A DNA stretch of 64,000 nt from an uncultured Bacilli bacterium (GTDB taxonomy: Bacteria > Bacillota_I > Bacilli_A > RF39 > UBA660): assembly GCA_934096315.1 (NCBI GenBank), contig CAKOLT010000002.1, positions 1 to 64,000 of the forward strand. The letters are read 5' to 3'. The position numbers and the translations under genes were made by a program. Of the stretch, positions 37,265 to 46,063 are shown piece by piece (position 1 is the first letter of the stretch; each line of letters starts with the position of its first letter). The notes below the pieces were generated by a model. That model searched no databases. It was not told the origin of the DNA and was given only the letters and a program-made list of their open reading frames with translations.

Positions 37265-38245
37265 ATGTTTAAAATAGGAAATATTGAAATAAAAAACAAT
37301 ATAGTTTTAGCCCCCATGGCAGGAATATGTAACAGTGCTTTCAGAAAAATAATAAAAGAAATGGGCTGTGGTCTAATTTATGCCGAAATGGTAAGCGATA
37401 AAGCATTAATATATAATAGCAAAAAAACAATGGACATGCTCTATTTCGAAGATAAAGAAAGACCCATTGCTCAGCAAATCTTTGGAAGTGACAAAGAATC
37501 ATTTGTCCAAGCTGCAAAATTAGTATATGAAACAGTAAAACCAGATATAATAGATATAAATATGGGTTGCCCTGTACCCAAGATAGCGGTCAAATTGCAA
37601 GCCGGAGCAGCACTTCTAAAAAATCCATCTTTAATAAAAGAAATAGTAACAGCAGTAGTCCAAGCAGTACCAATTCCCGTAACAGTAAAAATAAGAAGTG
37701 GCTGGGATAACAATAGCATAAATGCTGTAGAAGTCGCAAAAATAATTGAAGAATCTGGAGCATCTGCTATAACTATTCACCCCCGTACCAGAAGTGCAGG
37801 ATACAAAGGAAAACCAGATTTAGAAATAATAAAAAAAATAAAAGAAACAGTATCAATTCCCGTAATAGGAAATGGTGATATAACAGACATAGAAAGTGCC
37901 AAAAAAATGTTTGAAGTAACCAAATGTGACGCTATAATGATAGGAAGAGCCACTCTCGGGAATCCCTGGATAATAAAACAACTAGTAACATATTTTGATA
38001 CCGGAGAAATATTACCCCCTCCAACTAATGAAGAAAAAATAGATCTTGCATTAAAACACCTAGATTATCTTCTTAAACAAAAAAATGAAAAAATATCAGT
38101 TCTAGAAATGAGAAGCCATATAGCATGGTATTTAAAAGGAATGCCTAATACAGCATTAGTTAAAAACAAGTGCTTTAAAGCAGAAACAGAAGCAGAACTA
38201 AAAACTATACTAAATGATTACAAAAAAGAATTAAATATTTATTAA
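37265..38245 (+). CDS. dusB: tRNA-dihydrouridine synthase
   Basis: This FMN enzyme reduces uridines in tRNA D-loops to dihydrouridine with NAD(P)H. Typical segments are VLAPMAGICNSAFRKI, the catalytic-Cys motif INMGCPVPK, TVKIRSGWD, ITIHPRTRSAGYKG, GNGDI and the FMN-phosphate site IMIGRATLGNPWI. Length 326 is normal. Which uridines it modifies cannot be read from the sequence. It starts behind AAGAAGG after a TATAAT-like promoter, and precedes RDD-lysS; dusB next to lysS is a known Firmicute neighbourhood. Confidence 0.93.
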   Translation: MFKIGNIEIKNNIVLAPMAGICNSAFRKIIKEMGCGLIYAEMVSDKALIYNSKKTMDMLYFEDKERPIAQQIFGSDKESFVQAAKLVYETVKPDIIDINMGCPVPKIAVKLQAGAALLKNPSLIKEIVTAVVQAVPIPVTVKIRSGWDNNSINAVEVAKIIEESGASAITIHPRTRSAGYKGKPDLEIIKKIKETVSIPVIGNGDITDIESAKKMFEVTKCDAIMIGRATLGNPWIIKQLVTYFDTGEILPPPTNEEKIDLALKHLDYLLKQKNEKISVLEMRSHIAWYLKGMPNTALVKNKCFKAETEAELKTILNDYKKELNIY

Positions 38246-38312
38246 AATAGAAAGCAAAAACTATTTAAATCTACCAAAAAATATGATACAATAGTATAGA
38301 AACGGAGGAAAA

Positions 38313-38894
38313 ATGAATACAAGTTTTTTTACAAGAGCATCAGCTTATATTATAGATGCCATTATAGTACTAATAATACTAAATATTATAACAATAGGAG
38401 TTCCAACAAACAATTCATATAACGAAAAAATTACAGAGTTAACAAAACAATTATCAAACGGTGAAATAACAACTCAAGAATACTATGACCAGTACGCTGA
38501 CGTATATTACGATCTCCAAAAATCAAATACTGTAGTGAATGTAATATCAATAATACTAACAATAGCATATTTCATAGTATTTCAATACCTAAACAAAGGT
38601 CAGACTATAGGTAAAAAACTATTTAACTTAAAAATAGTAAGTACAGATGAAAAACCAATAAAACTCTCACAAATAATAATAAGAAGTATATTTATTTACA
38701 GCCTAATATCAGCAATATTAAACATAATATTTGTATACATAATAGGCAAAGACTCTTATTATATGGTAAGCACTATCACAACCATGATAGATACCTTACT
38801 TATCCTTATAACAGTAATATTTATACTATTTAGACAAGATAAAAGAGGAATACATGATGTAATTGCTAAAACAAAAGTAATAAAAGAAATTTAG
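38313..38894 (+). CDS. RDD family membrane protein
   Basis: RDD proteins are small polytopic membrane proteins named for conserved Arg and Asp residues; some act in Na+/H+ exchange, most are unknown. The N-terminus FFTRASAYIIDAIIVL holds the R and D of the motif, NKGQTIGKKLFNLKIVS is the conserved cytoplasmic loop, and RQDKRGIHDVIAKTKVI is the usual C-terminal end. Four hydrophobic segments are visible in 193 residues. It starts behind CGGAGG and is followed by lysS 11 bases later, so it is probably in that operon. Confidence 0.85.
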   Translation: MNTSFFTRASAYIIDAIIVLIILNIITIGVPTNNSYNEKITELTKQLSNGEITTQEYYDQYADVYYDLQKSNTVVNVISIILTIAYFIVFQYLNKGQTIGKKLFNLKIVSTDEKPIKLSQIIIRSIFIYSLISAILNIIFVYIIGKDSYYMVSTITTMIDTLLILITVIFILFRQDKRGIHDVIAKTKVIKEI

Positions 38895-38905
38895 GAGGAA
38901 AAGAA

Positions 38906-40360
38906 ATGAAGTACACAGAACAAGAATTAGTAAGAAGAGAAAAACTTAAAAATATACCAAACCCGTATCCTGAAAAATACGAGATAACTCATGAATTAAA
39001 AGACGCAAGAAACCTAGAAGATGGAAGCAGTGATGTAAAAGTCGCAGGTAGAATAATTTTAATGCGTAAAATGGGGAAAATGTCATTTATAACTATTGGG
39101 GATATTGAAGGAAAATTACAAGTCTCACTAAAATTAGATCTATTAGGAGAAGAAAAATACAACTTCTTTAAAAACAATATAGATATTGGAGACTTTATTG
39201 GAGCAGATGGAGAAATATTTACAACCCATACTGGAGAAAAAACATTAAGAGCATCAGATTTCACTTTCCTTGGAAAGGCACTAAAACCACTCCCAGAAAA
39301 ATTTCATGGATTAGAAGACATAGAAACCATTTATCGTCAAAGATATGTAGATTTAATAATGAATGAAGACGCTAGAGACAAATTTCTATTTAGAAGCAAA
39401 TTCATAAAAGAAATAAGAAAGTATCTAGATAACCTAGGATACATTGAAATAGAAACCCCAATATTACTAAATAAAGCAAGTGGAGCTACAGCAAGACCAT
39501 TCATAACACATCATAATGCCCTAGATGTAGACCTATACCTAAGAATTGCCCCAGAAACATATCTAAAAAGAGCAGTAGTAGGAGGATTTACCAAAGTATA
39601 TGAAGTAGCTAGATGTTTTAGAAATGAAGGAATGGATGCAACACACCTACAAGACTTTACAATGCTTGAAGCTTATGGAGCATACCTAAATTATCAGGAT
39701 AACATGAAATTAACAAGAGAAATGCTCCAAACAATAATTTCAAACATATTTGGTACTCTAAAAATAAATTTTGGGGACAAAGAAGTAGACCTAAGCGGAG
39801 AGTGGGAAGCTATATCATTTAGAGACTTACTTTTAAAATACTGTGATATAGACTTAAATATATATGACACAAAAGAAAAATTATTAGACAAAATAAAAGA
39901 ACAAAAAATAGATATAGACAGTGAAGTACCACTAGAAAACCTAGGATATGGAAATCTAGTAGATCAGTTATATAAGAAAGTAGCAAGACCAAATATAGTT
40001 AACCCAATATTCTTAACAAAACACCCTATAGACTTATCACCACTAGCAAGAGCAAATGACGAAAACCCTAATATAACAGACAGATTCCAATTAGTTATAA
40101 ATGGAGCAGAAATAATAAATGCATATTCCGAATTAGTAGATCCAACTGAGCAACAAAAAAGACTTCAAAAACAAGCAGAGTTAAAAGAAAAAGGCGATGA
40201 AGAAGCTATGCCAATGGATACAGAATACATCGAAGCAATGGAATATGGAATGCCACCAATAAGTGGTTGGGGTATGGGAATAGATAGATTAGTACAATTA
40301 TTAACCAATTCCAAAAACATTAAAGACGTAATAATGTTCCCATTAATGAAGAAAAAATAA
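38906..40360 (+). CDS. lysS: lysyl-tRNA synthetase (class II)
   Basis: It charges tRNA-Lys. The N-terminal OB-fold anticodon domain (VKVAGRIILMRKMGKMSFITI) is followed by class II motif 1 (LDNLGYIEIETPIL), motif 2 (FRNEGMDATHLQDFTMLEAY) and motif 3 (GWGMGIDRLVQLL). At 484 residues it is a standard bacterial LysRS. It begins LVRREKLKNI and follows AGGAGGAA. Confidence 0.97.
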   Translation: MKYTEQELVRREKLKNIPNPYPEKYEITHELKDARNLEDGSSDVKVAGRIILMRKMGKMSFITIGDIEGKLQVSLKLDLLGEEKYNFFKNNIDIGDFIGADGEIFTTHTGEKTLRASDFTFLGKALKPLPEKFHGLEDIETIYRQRYVDLIMNEDARDKFLFRSKFIKEIRKYLDNLGYIEIETPILLNKASGATARPFITHHNALDVDLYLRIAPETYLKRAVVGGFTKVYEVARCFRNEGMDATHLQDFTMLEAYGAYLNYQDNMKLTREMLQTIISNIFGTLKINFGDKEVDLSGEWEAISFRDLLLKYCDIDLNIYDTKEKLLDKIKEQKIDIDSEVPLENLGYGNLVDQLYKKVARPNIVNPIFLTKHPIDLSPLARANDENPNITDRFQLVINGAEIINAYSELVDPTEQQKRLQKQAELKEKGDEEAMPMDTEYIEAMEYGMPPISGWGMGIDRLVQLLTNSKNIKDVIMFPLMKKK

Positions 40361-40424
40361 ACAACTAGTTAAATAACGTGCAAAAAATACAAAAATATGG
40401 TATTATTATTGTGAGGAGGTTAAA

Positions 40425-41849
40425 ATGAAAAAAAATAGTTTATTTAAATTCCTAGGAATATTATTATTAATAGTATTAGTATTAACATATATTATCCCAG
40501 GAAGAAGCAATACCATTAGTTATTTAGGATTAGGAGACCTATTTCTAAATTATTTACAATCATTCTATTATTTCTTTGATACAGCTCTATTTATACTAGT
40601 AATAGGAGGTTTCTATGGATTATTAAATAAAACAGGAGCCTACAAGAAATTATTAGATGCTATTGTAACAAAAGTAAAACCTAAAAGTAAAAAGTTTATA
40701 TTTCTAACAGTAATTATCTTTGCTGTATTAGAAGCATTAACAGGAATGACAATGAATCTATTAGTATTTGTACCATTTGTAATATCAATAATACTATTAT
40801 TAGGATATGACAAATTAGTAGCAATATCATCTACTATTGGTGCAATATTAATTGGTTTCATCGGAGGAATATTTGTAGCATTTAGAGACCCTAGTAATTA
40901 CTATGGCGTAACATACACAACATTTGAAAAATTAGTAGGATTAGATAAAAACTTTGTTAATATATTCCCTAAATTATTACTTTTATTAGCATCAATAGGT
41001 TTACTAATATATTATATATCAAGACACATAAAAAATGTCCAAGATAAAAAAGTAAAATACGAACTAAATGATGGCACAGATATTCTAATAGCAGAAGTTA
41101 AAGGAAATTATAAAAACTTAAAAGTATGGCCACTTATAACCATTTTAAGTATAATATTAGTATTATTAATACTAGGATTCTTCCCATTTGAAACACTATT
41201 TGGGGTAACAGTATTTAATGACTTCCATACATGGCTTACAGGCCTTACTATAAAGAAATTCGAAGTATGGAATAACATAATATCTGCAAACTTCCCTGCC
41301 TTTGGTAACTGGGCTTCTCTAGGAAATTATATGATGACAATGATAATTTTAATACTATTTGCACTATTAGTAAAAATAGTATACAAAATAAAATTATCAG
41401 ACGCACTAGAAGGATTCACAGATGGAATGAAAAAAATGTTACCAACAGTATGTCTAGTAATACTATCATGTGCAGTATTAGTATGTACATACAATAATGG
41501 TTTCATGGAAACTATAATAACAAAAGCAGGTGACTTTAACCTTGGAATTTCATCTTTAATAGCCCTACTAGGTAGCTTATTAAATGTAGACTTATACTAT
41601 ACTGCTTCAAGTACATTCTTACCAATGGTAAATGCATTTTCAGATAAAACAAACCTAGAACTAGTAGCTATTTTATTCCAAAGCCTATATGGATTTATAA
41701 ATCTAATTGGTCCAACAAGTTTATTACTAATAATTGGATTATCATATTTAGATGTACCATATACAACATGGCTAAAATATATTTGGCGTTTTGCTCTATA
41801 CCTATTTATCTTAATATTTATAGTAGCACTAATAGTAATATTAGTATAA
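40425..41849 (+). CDS. multi-span carboxylate-type transporter (YfcC/Dcu-like)
   Basis: A hydrophobic protein of 474 residues with about 11-12 membrane segments. Features such as FILVIGGFYGLLNKTGAY, ALTGMTMNLLVFVPFVISI and the second-half NVDLYYTASSTFLPMVNA resemble the ion-transporter superfamily that holds YfcC, DcuC and AbgT proteins, which move C4-dicarboxylates, amino acids or peptides. The exact substrate cannot be told, and the family assignment is tentative. It begins behind GAGGAGG and has a strong terminator, so it is monocistronic. Confidence 0.6.
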   Translation: MKKNSLFKFLGILLLIVLVLTYIIPGRSNTISYLGLGDLFLNYLQSFYYFFDTALFILVIGGFYGLLNKTGAYKKLLDAIVTKVKPKSKKFIFLTVIIFAVLEALTGMTMNLLVFVPFVISIILLLGYDKLVAISSTIGAILIGFIGGIFVAFRDPSNYYGVTYTTFEKLVGLDKNFVNIFPKLLLLLASIGLLIYYISRHIKNVQDKKVKYELNDGTDILIAEVKGNYKNLKVWPLITILSIILVLLILGFFPFETLFGVTVFNDFHTWLTGLTIKKFEVWNNIISANFPAFGNWASLGNYMMTMIILILFALLVKIVYKIKLSDALEGFTDGMKKMLPTVCLVILSCAVLVCTYNNGFMETIITKAGDFNLGISSLIALLGSLLNVDLYYTASSTFLPMVNAFSDKTNLELVAILFQSLYGFINLIGPTSLLLIIGLSYLDVPYTTWLKYIWRFALYLFILIFIVALIVILV

Positions 41850-41860
41850 ATGTCATAACT

Positions 41861-41913
41861 AAAAGAGAGTTTAGAAAAGTGAATCAATATTGATTCGCTT
41901 TTAAACTCTTTTC
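41861..41913 (+). terminator. terminator of the transporter gene
   Basis: A long imperfect hairpin: AAAAGAG (41861-41867) with CTCTTTT (41906-41912), AAAAG with CTTTT, and a central palindrome GAATCAATATTGATTC (41881-41896). Confidence 0.75.
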
Positions 41914-41923
41914 TAATGCAAAT

Positions 41924-41952
41924 AAAAAATATCCACAGCCACTGTGGATATT
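41924..41952 (-). terminator. terminator of rpmB
   Basis: AATATCCACAG (41928-41938) and CTGTGGATATT (41942-41952) form a perfect 11-bp stem with a three-base loop. On the minus strand it is followed by a T run and overlaps the rpmB stop. Both arms hold ATATCCACA, one base from a DnaA box. Confidence 0.8.
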
Positions 41953-42133
41953 AATTGTCTTTCTTTAAACTTCTAATTTCTCTGGCACTAAGTCTAACAG
42001 TCATAGACTTACCATTTTTATCTACAACCTTAACAGGCTGTAAATTAACCTTTTGACTCTTTTTAGTAGCCTTTAAACAGTTAGGTCTGTTATTAGCACG
42101 ATTAGTCTTTTTATTTGATAAATTAATTGCCAT
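41951..42133 (-). CDS. rpmB: 50S ribosomal protein L28
   Basis: This 60-residue basic protein matches L28: an N-terminal K-T-x-R-x-x-NxR segment (NKKTNRANNRPNCLKATKKS), the core NLQPVKVVDKNGKSMTVRLS and the end SAREIRSLKK. L28 binds 23S rRNA near the E site. The paired zinc-ribbon cysteines of some L28 forms are missing. It has its own promoter and is on the opposite strand to its neighbours. Confidence 0.88.
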   Translation of the reverse strand: MAINLSNKKTNRANNRPNCLKATKKSQKVNLQPVKVVDKNGKSMTVRLSAREIRSLKKDN

Positions 42134-42164
42134 TTATATCCCTCCTCAAACTAAATGTATATTA

Positions 42165-42193
42165 ATTTTACTATAAAAAAGCCGTTAAGTCAA
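42165..42193 (-). promoter_or_regulatory. promoter of rpmB
   Basis: On the minus strand TTGACT (42193-42188) and TAAAAT (42170-42165) are separated by 17 bases. The ribosome site GAGGAGGG follows. Confidence 0.75.
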
Positions 42194-42211
42194 TAAAAAC
42201 AGGAAAAAATC

Positions 42212-42910
42212 TCATAATTGCTTGTTATTTTTCAAAAATTCTCTTAAAATTTTCGTAGTAGCCCTCTTTTCAATTCGAGAAACATAACTTCTAGAAATAC
42301 CCATCTCTTTAGCTATTTCTTTTTGAGTAATTTCATTATTACCATCTAACCCATATCTCTTAATCAAAATATCTCTCTCCCTATCCGTCAAAACCTTTAA
42401 ATATTCTTTTAAAAAAACTATATTATCATTTTTATAAATTTCCTCAATAAAATCAGTTTCTGGAGTCTTTAAAATATCCAAAATAGTTATCTCATTACCT
42501 TCCTTATCATAACTAATCCCATCATATAAACTAATATTTTTACTATTCTTTTTATCAGCCCTAAAGTACATAAGAATTTCATTCTCTATACACTTAGCAA
42601 CATAAGTAGTAAGCTTAACCTTCTTATTTAATGAGTAAGTATCAATACCCTTAATAAGACCAATAGTACCAATACCAATCAAATCATCAACATCATGTTC
42701 ACTCGTTTCAAACTTTTTAACAATATGAGCCACTAACCTAAGATTATGCTCAATAAGTTTACTTCTTGCCTCCCCATCACCATTCTTAGCCTTTATAATA
42801 CACTCTTCTTCTTCTTCCTTTTCCAAAGGCATAGGAAAAATATTATTAGAATAAGAACCAGTAAATAAATTCATATTCTCTATAAGAGTATTAAGTATAT
42901 TAAATAACAT
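42212..42910 (-). CDS. sigK: sporulation sigma factor SigK (pro-form)
   Basis: Sigma-K is the late mother-cell sigma factor for coat and maturation genes. Key parts are IEHNLRLVAHIVKKFE, DLIGIGTIGLIKGIDTY (region 2), ENEILMYFR and the region 4 helix-turn-helix TQKEIAKEMGISRSYVSRIEKRA. The first 18 residues (MLFNILNTLIENMNLFTG) before SYSNNIFPMPL align with the pro-sequence cleaved by SpoIVFB in Bacillus, so this is probably made as inactive pro-sigma-K. I use ATG 42910 behind GGAGG; a start at 42937 is less likely. The gene is intact, with no skin-type insertion. Upstream on this strand TCATATT resembles a sigma-E -35. Confidence 0.92.
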   Translation of the reverse strand: MLFNILNTLIENMNLFTGSYSNNIFPMPLEKEEEEECIIKAKNGDGEARSKLIEHNLRLVAHIVKKFETSEHDVDDLIGIGTIGLIKGIDTYSLNKKVKLTTYVAKCIENEILMYFRADKKNSKNISLYDGISYDKEGNEITILDILKTPETDFIEEIYKNDNIVFLKEYLKVLTDRERDILIKRYGLDGNNEITQKEIAKEMGISRSYVSRIEKRATTKILREFLKNNKQL

Positions 42911-42958
42911 AACAACCTCCATTAAATTATAATACATAAAAACAAAAAATATGAAAAT

Positions 42959-42987
42959 TTGACAATATTCTATTTTTATGATAATAT
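42959..42987 (+). promoter_or_regulatory. promoter of gpsB-rnpB
   Basis: TTGACA (42959-42964), 17 bases, TAATAT (42982-42987). A second candidate, TTGACA (43012-43017) with GAAAAT (43035-43040), also has a 17-base spacer and is nearer the start. Confidence 0.6.
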
Positions 42988-43061
42988 ATAATCACAATTT
43001 ATTTAAATCAATTGACAAAACTAATTTTTTTTGAGAAAATTATAATAGAGGTGATGTAAGT

Positions 43062-43388
43062 ATGTATCAAGATAGAATTTCCTTATCAATACAAGATATA
43101 CTTGACAAAGAATTCAAAGTAGACGCCCGTGGTTATAGGCTTCAAGAAGTTGACAAATTCTTAGATATTATAATAAAAGATTACAACGAGTTTGACAATA
43201 TAATAAGAAGCTATGATAGAGAAAGAAAAAAACTAATTGCAGAAAATAATGCCCTAAAACAAGAAATACATAATTTAAAATCAAGCATATCTGCAATTAA
43301 AACAGGAGAAAAAGAAATAACAAATGTAGATTTGATAAGAAGAATATCCCAACTAGAAAAAATAATTTTCGGCAAAGAAAAAGAATAA
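43062..43388 (+). CDS. gpsB: cell-division regulator GpsB (DivIVA-like)
   Basis: GpsB is a small DivIVA-like adaptor that links septal and side-wall peptidoglycan synthesis. The N-terminal lipid-binding domain reads SIQDILDKEFKVDARGYR followed by VDKFLDIIIKDY, and a coiled coil covers about residues 45-75; the C-terminal trimerising part is short. Length 108 fits GpsB. It starts behind GAGGTGATG. The RNase P RNA gene follows at once, as downstream of ypsB (gpsB) in Bacillus. Confidence 0.9.
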   Translation: MYQDRISLSIQDILDKEFKVDARGYRLQEVDKFLDIIIKDYNEFDNIIRSYDRERKKLIAENNALKQEIHNLKSSISAIKTGEKEITNVDLIRRISQLEKIIFGKEKE

Positions 43389-43390
43389 TT

Positions 43391-43731
43391 TTATCTGGAC
43401 AAACGCTGCAGATTCCTGTAGAGGAAAGTCCACGCTCGCACTGTCTGTGATGACAGTAGTGTTTGTGCATAGGGAAAAAATAACCTATGGCAGTATTTAC
43501 TGACGGCGGATATTATACCTAAAGAAATATTCCATGGTATAAATCATAAAGTGCCACAGAGACGAGTTATTTAGAAATAAATAAGTGAAACGAGGTAAAC
43601 CCCACAAGCGAGAAACCCAAATTACGGTAGGGGAACCACCCAAAGAGAAACGAATCTAATGGTGGATGGTTAAAACCATAGATAAATGTTTGTCGCCTTT
43701 ATTAAGGTACAGAACGTGGCTTATAAGATAA
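43391..43731 (+). ncRNA. rnpB: RNase P RNA, bacterial class B
   Basis: RNase P RNA is the catalytic part of the enzyme that matures tRNA 5' ends. Visible conserved parts are CGCTGCAG, GAGGAAAGTCC (CR I, P4 left arm), GGCAGT..CTGACGGCGG, GTGCCACAGAGACG, GAGGTAAACCCC, AAGCGAGAAACCCAAAT, GGTAGGGGAACC and the right P4 arm ACAGAACGTGGCTTA. The ends pair as TTATCT / AGATAA (P1), which sets the limits. At about 340 nt it is at the short end of class B. Confidence 0.95.
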
Positions 43732-43755
43732 TATTATTATAAAAGGAAGATGAAA

Positions 43756-44226
43756 ATGAAAGAAATTGGAATAAAATTAAAAGAAAAAAGGGAAGAAAAT
43801 GGTTTAACGGTTGATGAAGCCGCCGAGGACCTCAAGGTCAGACCAACACAATTACTAAATCTTGAAGAAGGTAAAAAAGAAGAATTTCCTGATGTATTAT
43901 TTTTAAAATACTTAATAAGGGATTATTCTAAATATTTAGGATTAGATGGTGAAGAAATGGTCGATGAATTTAACGAATTTCTCTTTGACTTTACCTCAAA
44001 GATACCACTAGAAGAAATAGAAAAAGCCAAAGAAGAAAAAAAGAAAGAAAACCCCAAAATACCTTCACCATATACCTCTTTCGAACAAGAAAAATATAAA
44101 ATACCAAAAATTGCTATTATAATAACAGTCCTTATATTAATAATTTTTGGTGTTTACTTGATAGCAAGTAATATAGAATCAAATGATTTCCAAAAAGATA
44201 ACGTAACGTATGTAATAGGGAGGTAA
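43756..44226 (+). CDS. RodZ-like helix-turn-helix membrane protein
   Basis: A cytoplasmic Xre-like HTH domain (residues 1-65; EIGIKLKEKREENGLTVDEA, RPTQLLNLEEGK) is joined by a charged linker to one membrane span (IAIIITVLILIIFGVYLIA, about residues 117-136) and a very short outer part. RodZ links MreB to the membrane and cell-shape machinery; a HTH-TM protein just before pgsA is common in Firmicutes (YmfM). I use ATG 43756 because AAGGA is too near the ATG at 43750. The outer domain is shorter than in classic RodZ. Confidence 0.78.
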   Translation: MKEIGIKLKEKREENGLTVDEAAEDLKVRPTQLLNLEEGKKEEFPDVLFLKYLIRDYSKYLGLDGEEMVDEFNEFLFDFTSKIPLEEIEKAKEEKKKENPKIPSPYTSFEQEKYKIPKIAIIITVLILIIFGVYLIASNIESNDFQKDNVTYVIGR

Positions 44227-44228
44227 AA

Positions 44229-44822
44229 ATGAATAAGGCAAATAAAATAACAATATCAAGAATAATAATGTCAATAATAATAATAATATTGTTACTATTT
44301 CCATTCTATAGTTTTGGAATAAATTTCCCAAAATACGTAGTAAACAGTAGCACAATAATTGACCTAAAATACATAATAGCGGGAATTATATTTATAATTG
44401 CATCCCTAACTGATTTCCTAGACGGTTACATAGCCAGAAAATATGACATGGTAACTGACTTTGGAAAAATGGTAGATGCAATTTCAGACAAAATGCTAAC
44501 CAACTCATTAATGATAATATTAGCATGTAATGGAATGATTGCCCCAATAATAGTAGTAGTATTTGTAGTAAGAGACATAATAGTAGACTCAATAAAAATG
44601 CTAATAGGAAACAAAGGAAAAACAGTAGCAGCTATCCCAATAGCCAAAGTAAAAACCGCTACACTTATGGTAGGACTAACATTAACCCTATTCTACAATT
44701 TACCGTTTGAATTAGTAGGACTTAGAGTATCAGAATACCTATTAATAATTTCCTGCATTCTTGCGGTAGTATCAGGAATAAAGTACTACAATATGGCAAA
44801 AGAATATATAGTAACAAAGTAA
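44229..44822 (+). CDS. pgsA: CDP-diacylglycerol-glycerol-3-phosphate phosphatidyltransferase
   Basis: It makes phosphatidylglycerol phosphate, the committed step to phosphatidylglycerol. The CDP-alcohol phosphotransferase motif is complete: DFLDGYIARKYDMVTDFGKM followed by VDAISDK (D-x2-D-G-x2-A-R-x8-G-x3-D-x3-D). The 197-residue protein has several membrane segments. It starts two bases after the rodZ-like gene and ends at a terminator; pgsA before recA is a conserved Firmicute order. Confidence 0.93.
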   Translation: MNKANKITISRIIMSIIIIILLLFPFYSFGINFPKYVVNSSTIIDLKYIIAGIIFIIASLTDFLDGYIARKYDMVTDFGKMVDAISDKMLTNSLMIILACNGMIAPIIVVVFVVRDIIVDSIKMLIGNKGKTVAAIPIAKVKTATLMVGLTLTLFYNLPFELVGLRVSEYLLIISCILAVVSGIKYYNMAKEYIVTK

Positions 44823-44850
44823 CTTTAGTAATAAAAACTAAAGTTTTTTT
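44821..44850 (+). terminator. terminator after pgsA
   Basis: AACTTTAGT (44821-44829) pairs with ACTAAAGTT (44837-44845), followed by T. The stem overlaps the stop codon. Confidence 0.85.
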
Positions 44851-44877
44851 CTAACAAAAATTACCACTCTATCAGTA

Positions 44878-44906
44878 TTGACAAAGCATACAAACTATAA
44901 TATAAT
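44878..44906 (+). promoter_or_regulatory. promoter of recA
   Basis: Full consensus: TTGACA (44878-44883), 17 bases, TATAAT (44901-44906). I see no LexA (GAAC-N4-GTTC type) box near it. Confidence 0.88.
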
Positions 44907-44932
44907 GAAAATGTCACTGTAAGGGAGGAAAA

Positions 44933-45937
44933 ATGAACAAAACAGAAGAAAAAACATTAGCCCAAATACTAGAGGACATTGAAAAACAGTTTGGAAAAGG
45001 ATCAATAATGCGTCTAGGAGACAACAAAAAACAAGAGATAGAAGTTTCCCCAACAGGTTCAATTTCCTTAGATTTAGCCTTAGGTGTTGGAGGCTATCCC
45101 AAAGGTAGAATAATTGAAATATATGGTCCAGAATCATCTGGGAAAACAACTATTGCCTTGCACGCCATAGCAGAAGTCCAAAAAAACAATGGTAAAGCCG
45201 CATTCATAGATGCCGAACACGCACTAGATCCAATATATGCTTCGAATCTAGGAGTAAACACAGATGAATTACTACTATCACAACCAGATACTGGGGAACA
45301 AGCATTAGAAATATGTGATGCCCTCGTAAGAAGTAATGCTCTAGACATAATTGTAATAGATTCTGTTGCAGCCCTAGTACCAAAAGCAGAAATAGAAGGT
45401 GAGATGGGAGACAATCAAGTTGGACTCCAAGCAAGACTCATGAGTAAGGCTCTAAGAAAATTATCCGGAACTATCAATAAAACAAATACAATAGTAATAT
45501 TTATAAATCAATTAAGAGAAAAAGTAGGAATTATGTATGGAAACCCAGAAGTAACAACCGGAGGAAAAGCCTTAAAATACTATTCATCAATTAGATTAGA
45601 CGTAAGAAGAGCAGATCAAATAAAAGTAAATACATCAGAAATAATTGGAAATAAAACAAATATTAAGGTAGTAAAAAACAAAGTAGCACCTCCATTTAAG
45701 ATTGCCACCGTAGAAATAATTTATGGAGAAGGCATTTCAACTATTGGAGAAATAATAGATTTATCCGTAAAATATAATATAATAGAAAAAGCAGGAGTAT
45801 GGTATTCATATAAAGCAAATAAAATTGGTCAGGGAAAAGAAAATGCAAAAAGATTCTTAAAAGACAACCCAGAAATTTTAAAAGAAATAGAAAAAAAATT
45901 AAGAAATAAATTAGGGTTAAATTGCTCAAAAGAGTAA
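44933..45937 (+). CDS. recA: recombinase RecA
   Basis: RecA forms filaments on single-stranded DNA and catalyses strand exchange and LexA cleavage. It has the start [20 protein letters not shown], Walker [13 protein letters not shown] near residue 65, [19 protein letters not shown] (Walker B and L1 region), and L2-region [21 protein letters not shown]. At 334 residues it is near normal but with a short, lysine-rich C-terminus instead of a long acidic tail. Start behind AGGGAGGA. Confidence 0.97.
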   Translation: MNKTEEKTLAQILEDIEKQFGKGSIMRLGDNKKQEIEVSPTGSISLDLALGVGGYPKGRIIEIYGPESSGKTTIALHAIAEVQKNNGKAAFIDAEHALDPIYASNLGVNTDELLLSQPDTGEQALEICDALVRSNALDIIVIDSVAALVPKAEIEGEMGDNQVGLQARLMSKALRKLSGTINKTNTIVIFINQLREKVGIMYGNPEVTTGGKALKYYSSIRLDVRRADQIKVNTSEIIGNKTNIKVVKNKVAPPFKIATVEIIYGEGISTIGEIIDLSVKYNIIEKAGVWYSYKANKIGQGKENAKRFLKDNPEILKEIEKKLRNKLGLNCSKE

Positions 45938-45980
45938 CACTAAAATGTAAAATTTTAGTCAATTACCCTCTTTTTTTTGA
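45929..45980 (+). terminator. terminator after recA
   Basis: ACTAAAAT / ATTTTAGT (about 45939-45959) forms an inner stem, and AAAGAG / CTCTTT an outer one, followed by a run of T. Confidence 0.65.
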
Positions 45981-45987
45981 ATATGAC

Positions 45988-46016
45988 TTGACAACTCCAT
46001 CAAATATTATTACAAT
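45988..46016 (+). promoter_or_regulatory. promoter of rny
   Basis: TTGACA (45988-45993), 17 bases, TACAAT (46011-46016). Confidence 0.85.
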
Positions 46017-46063
46017 AAAAATGTAGGCAATTAAAACCTACACTAAAAAGATTGGAGGTACCA

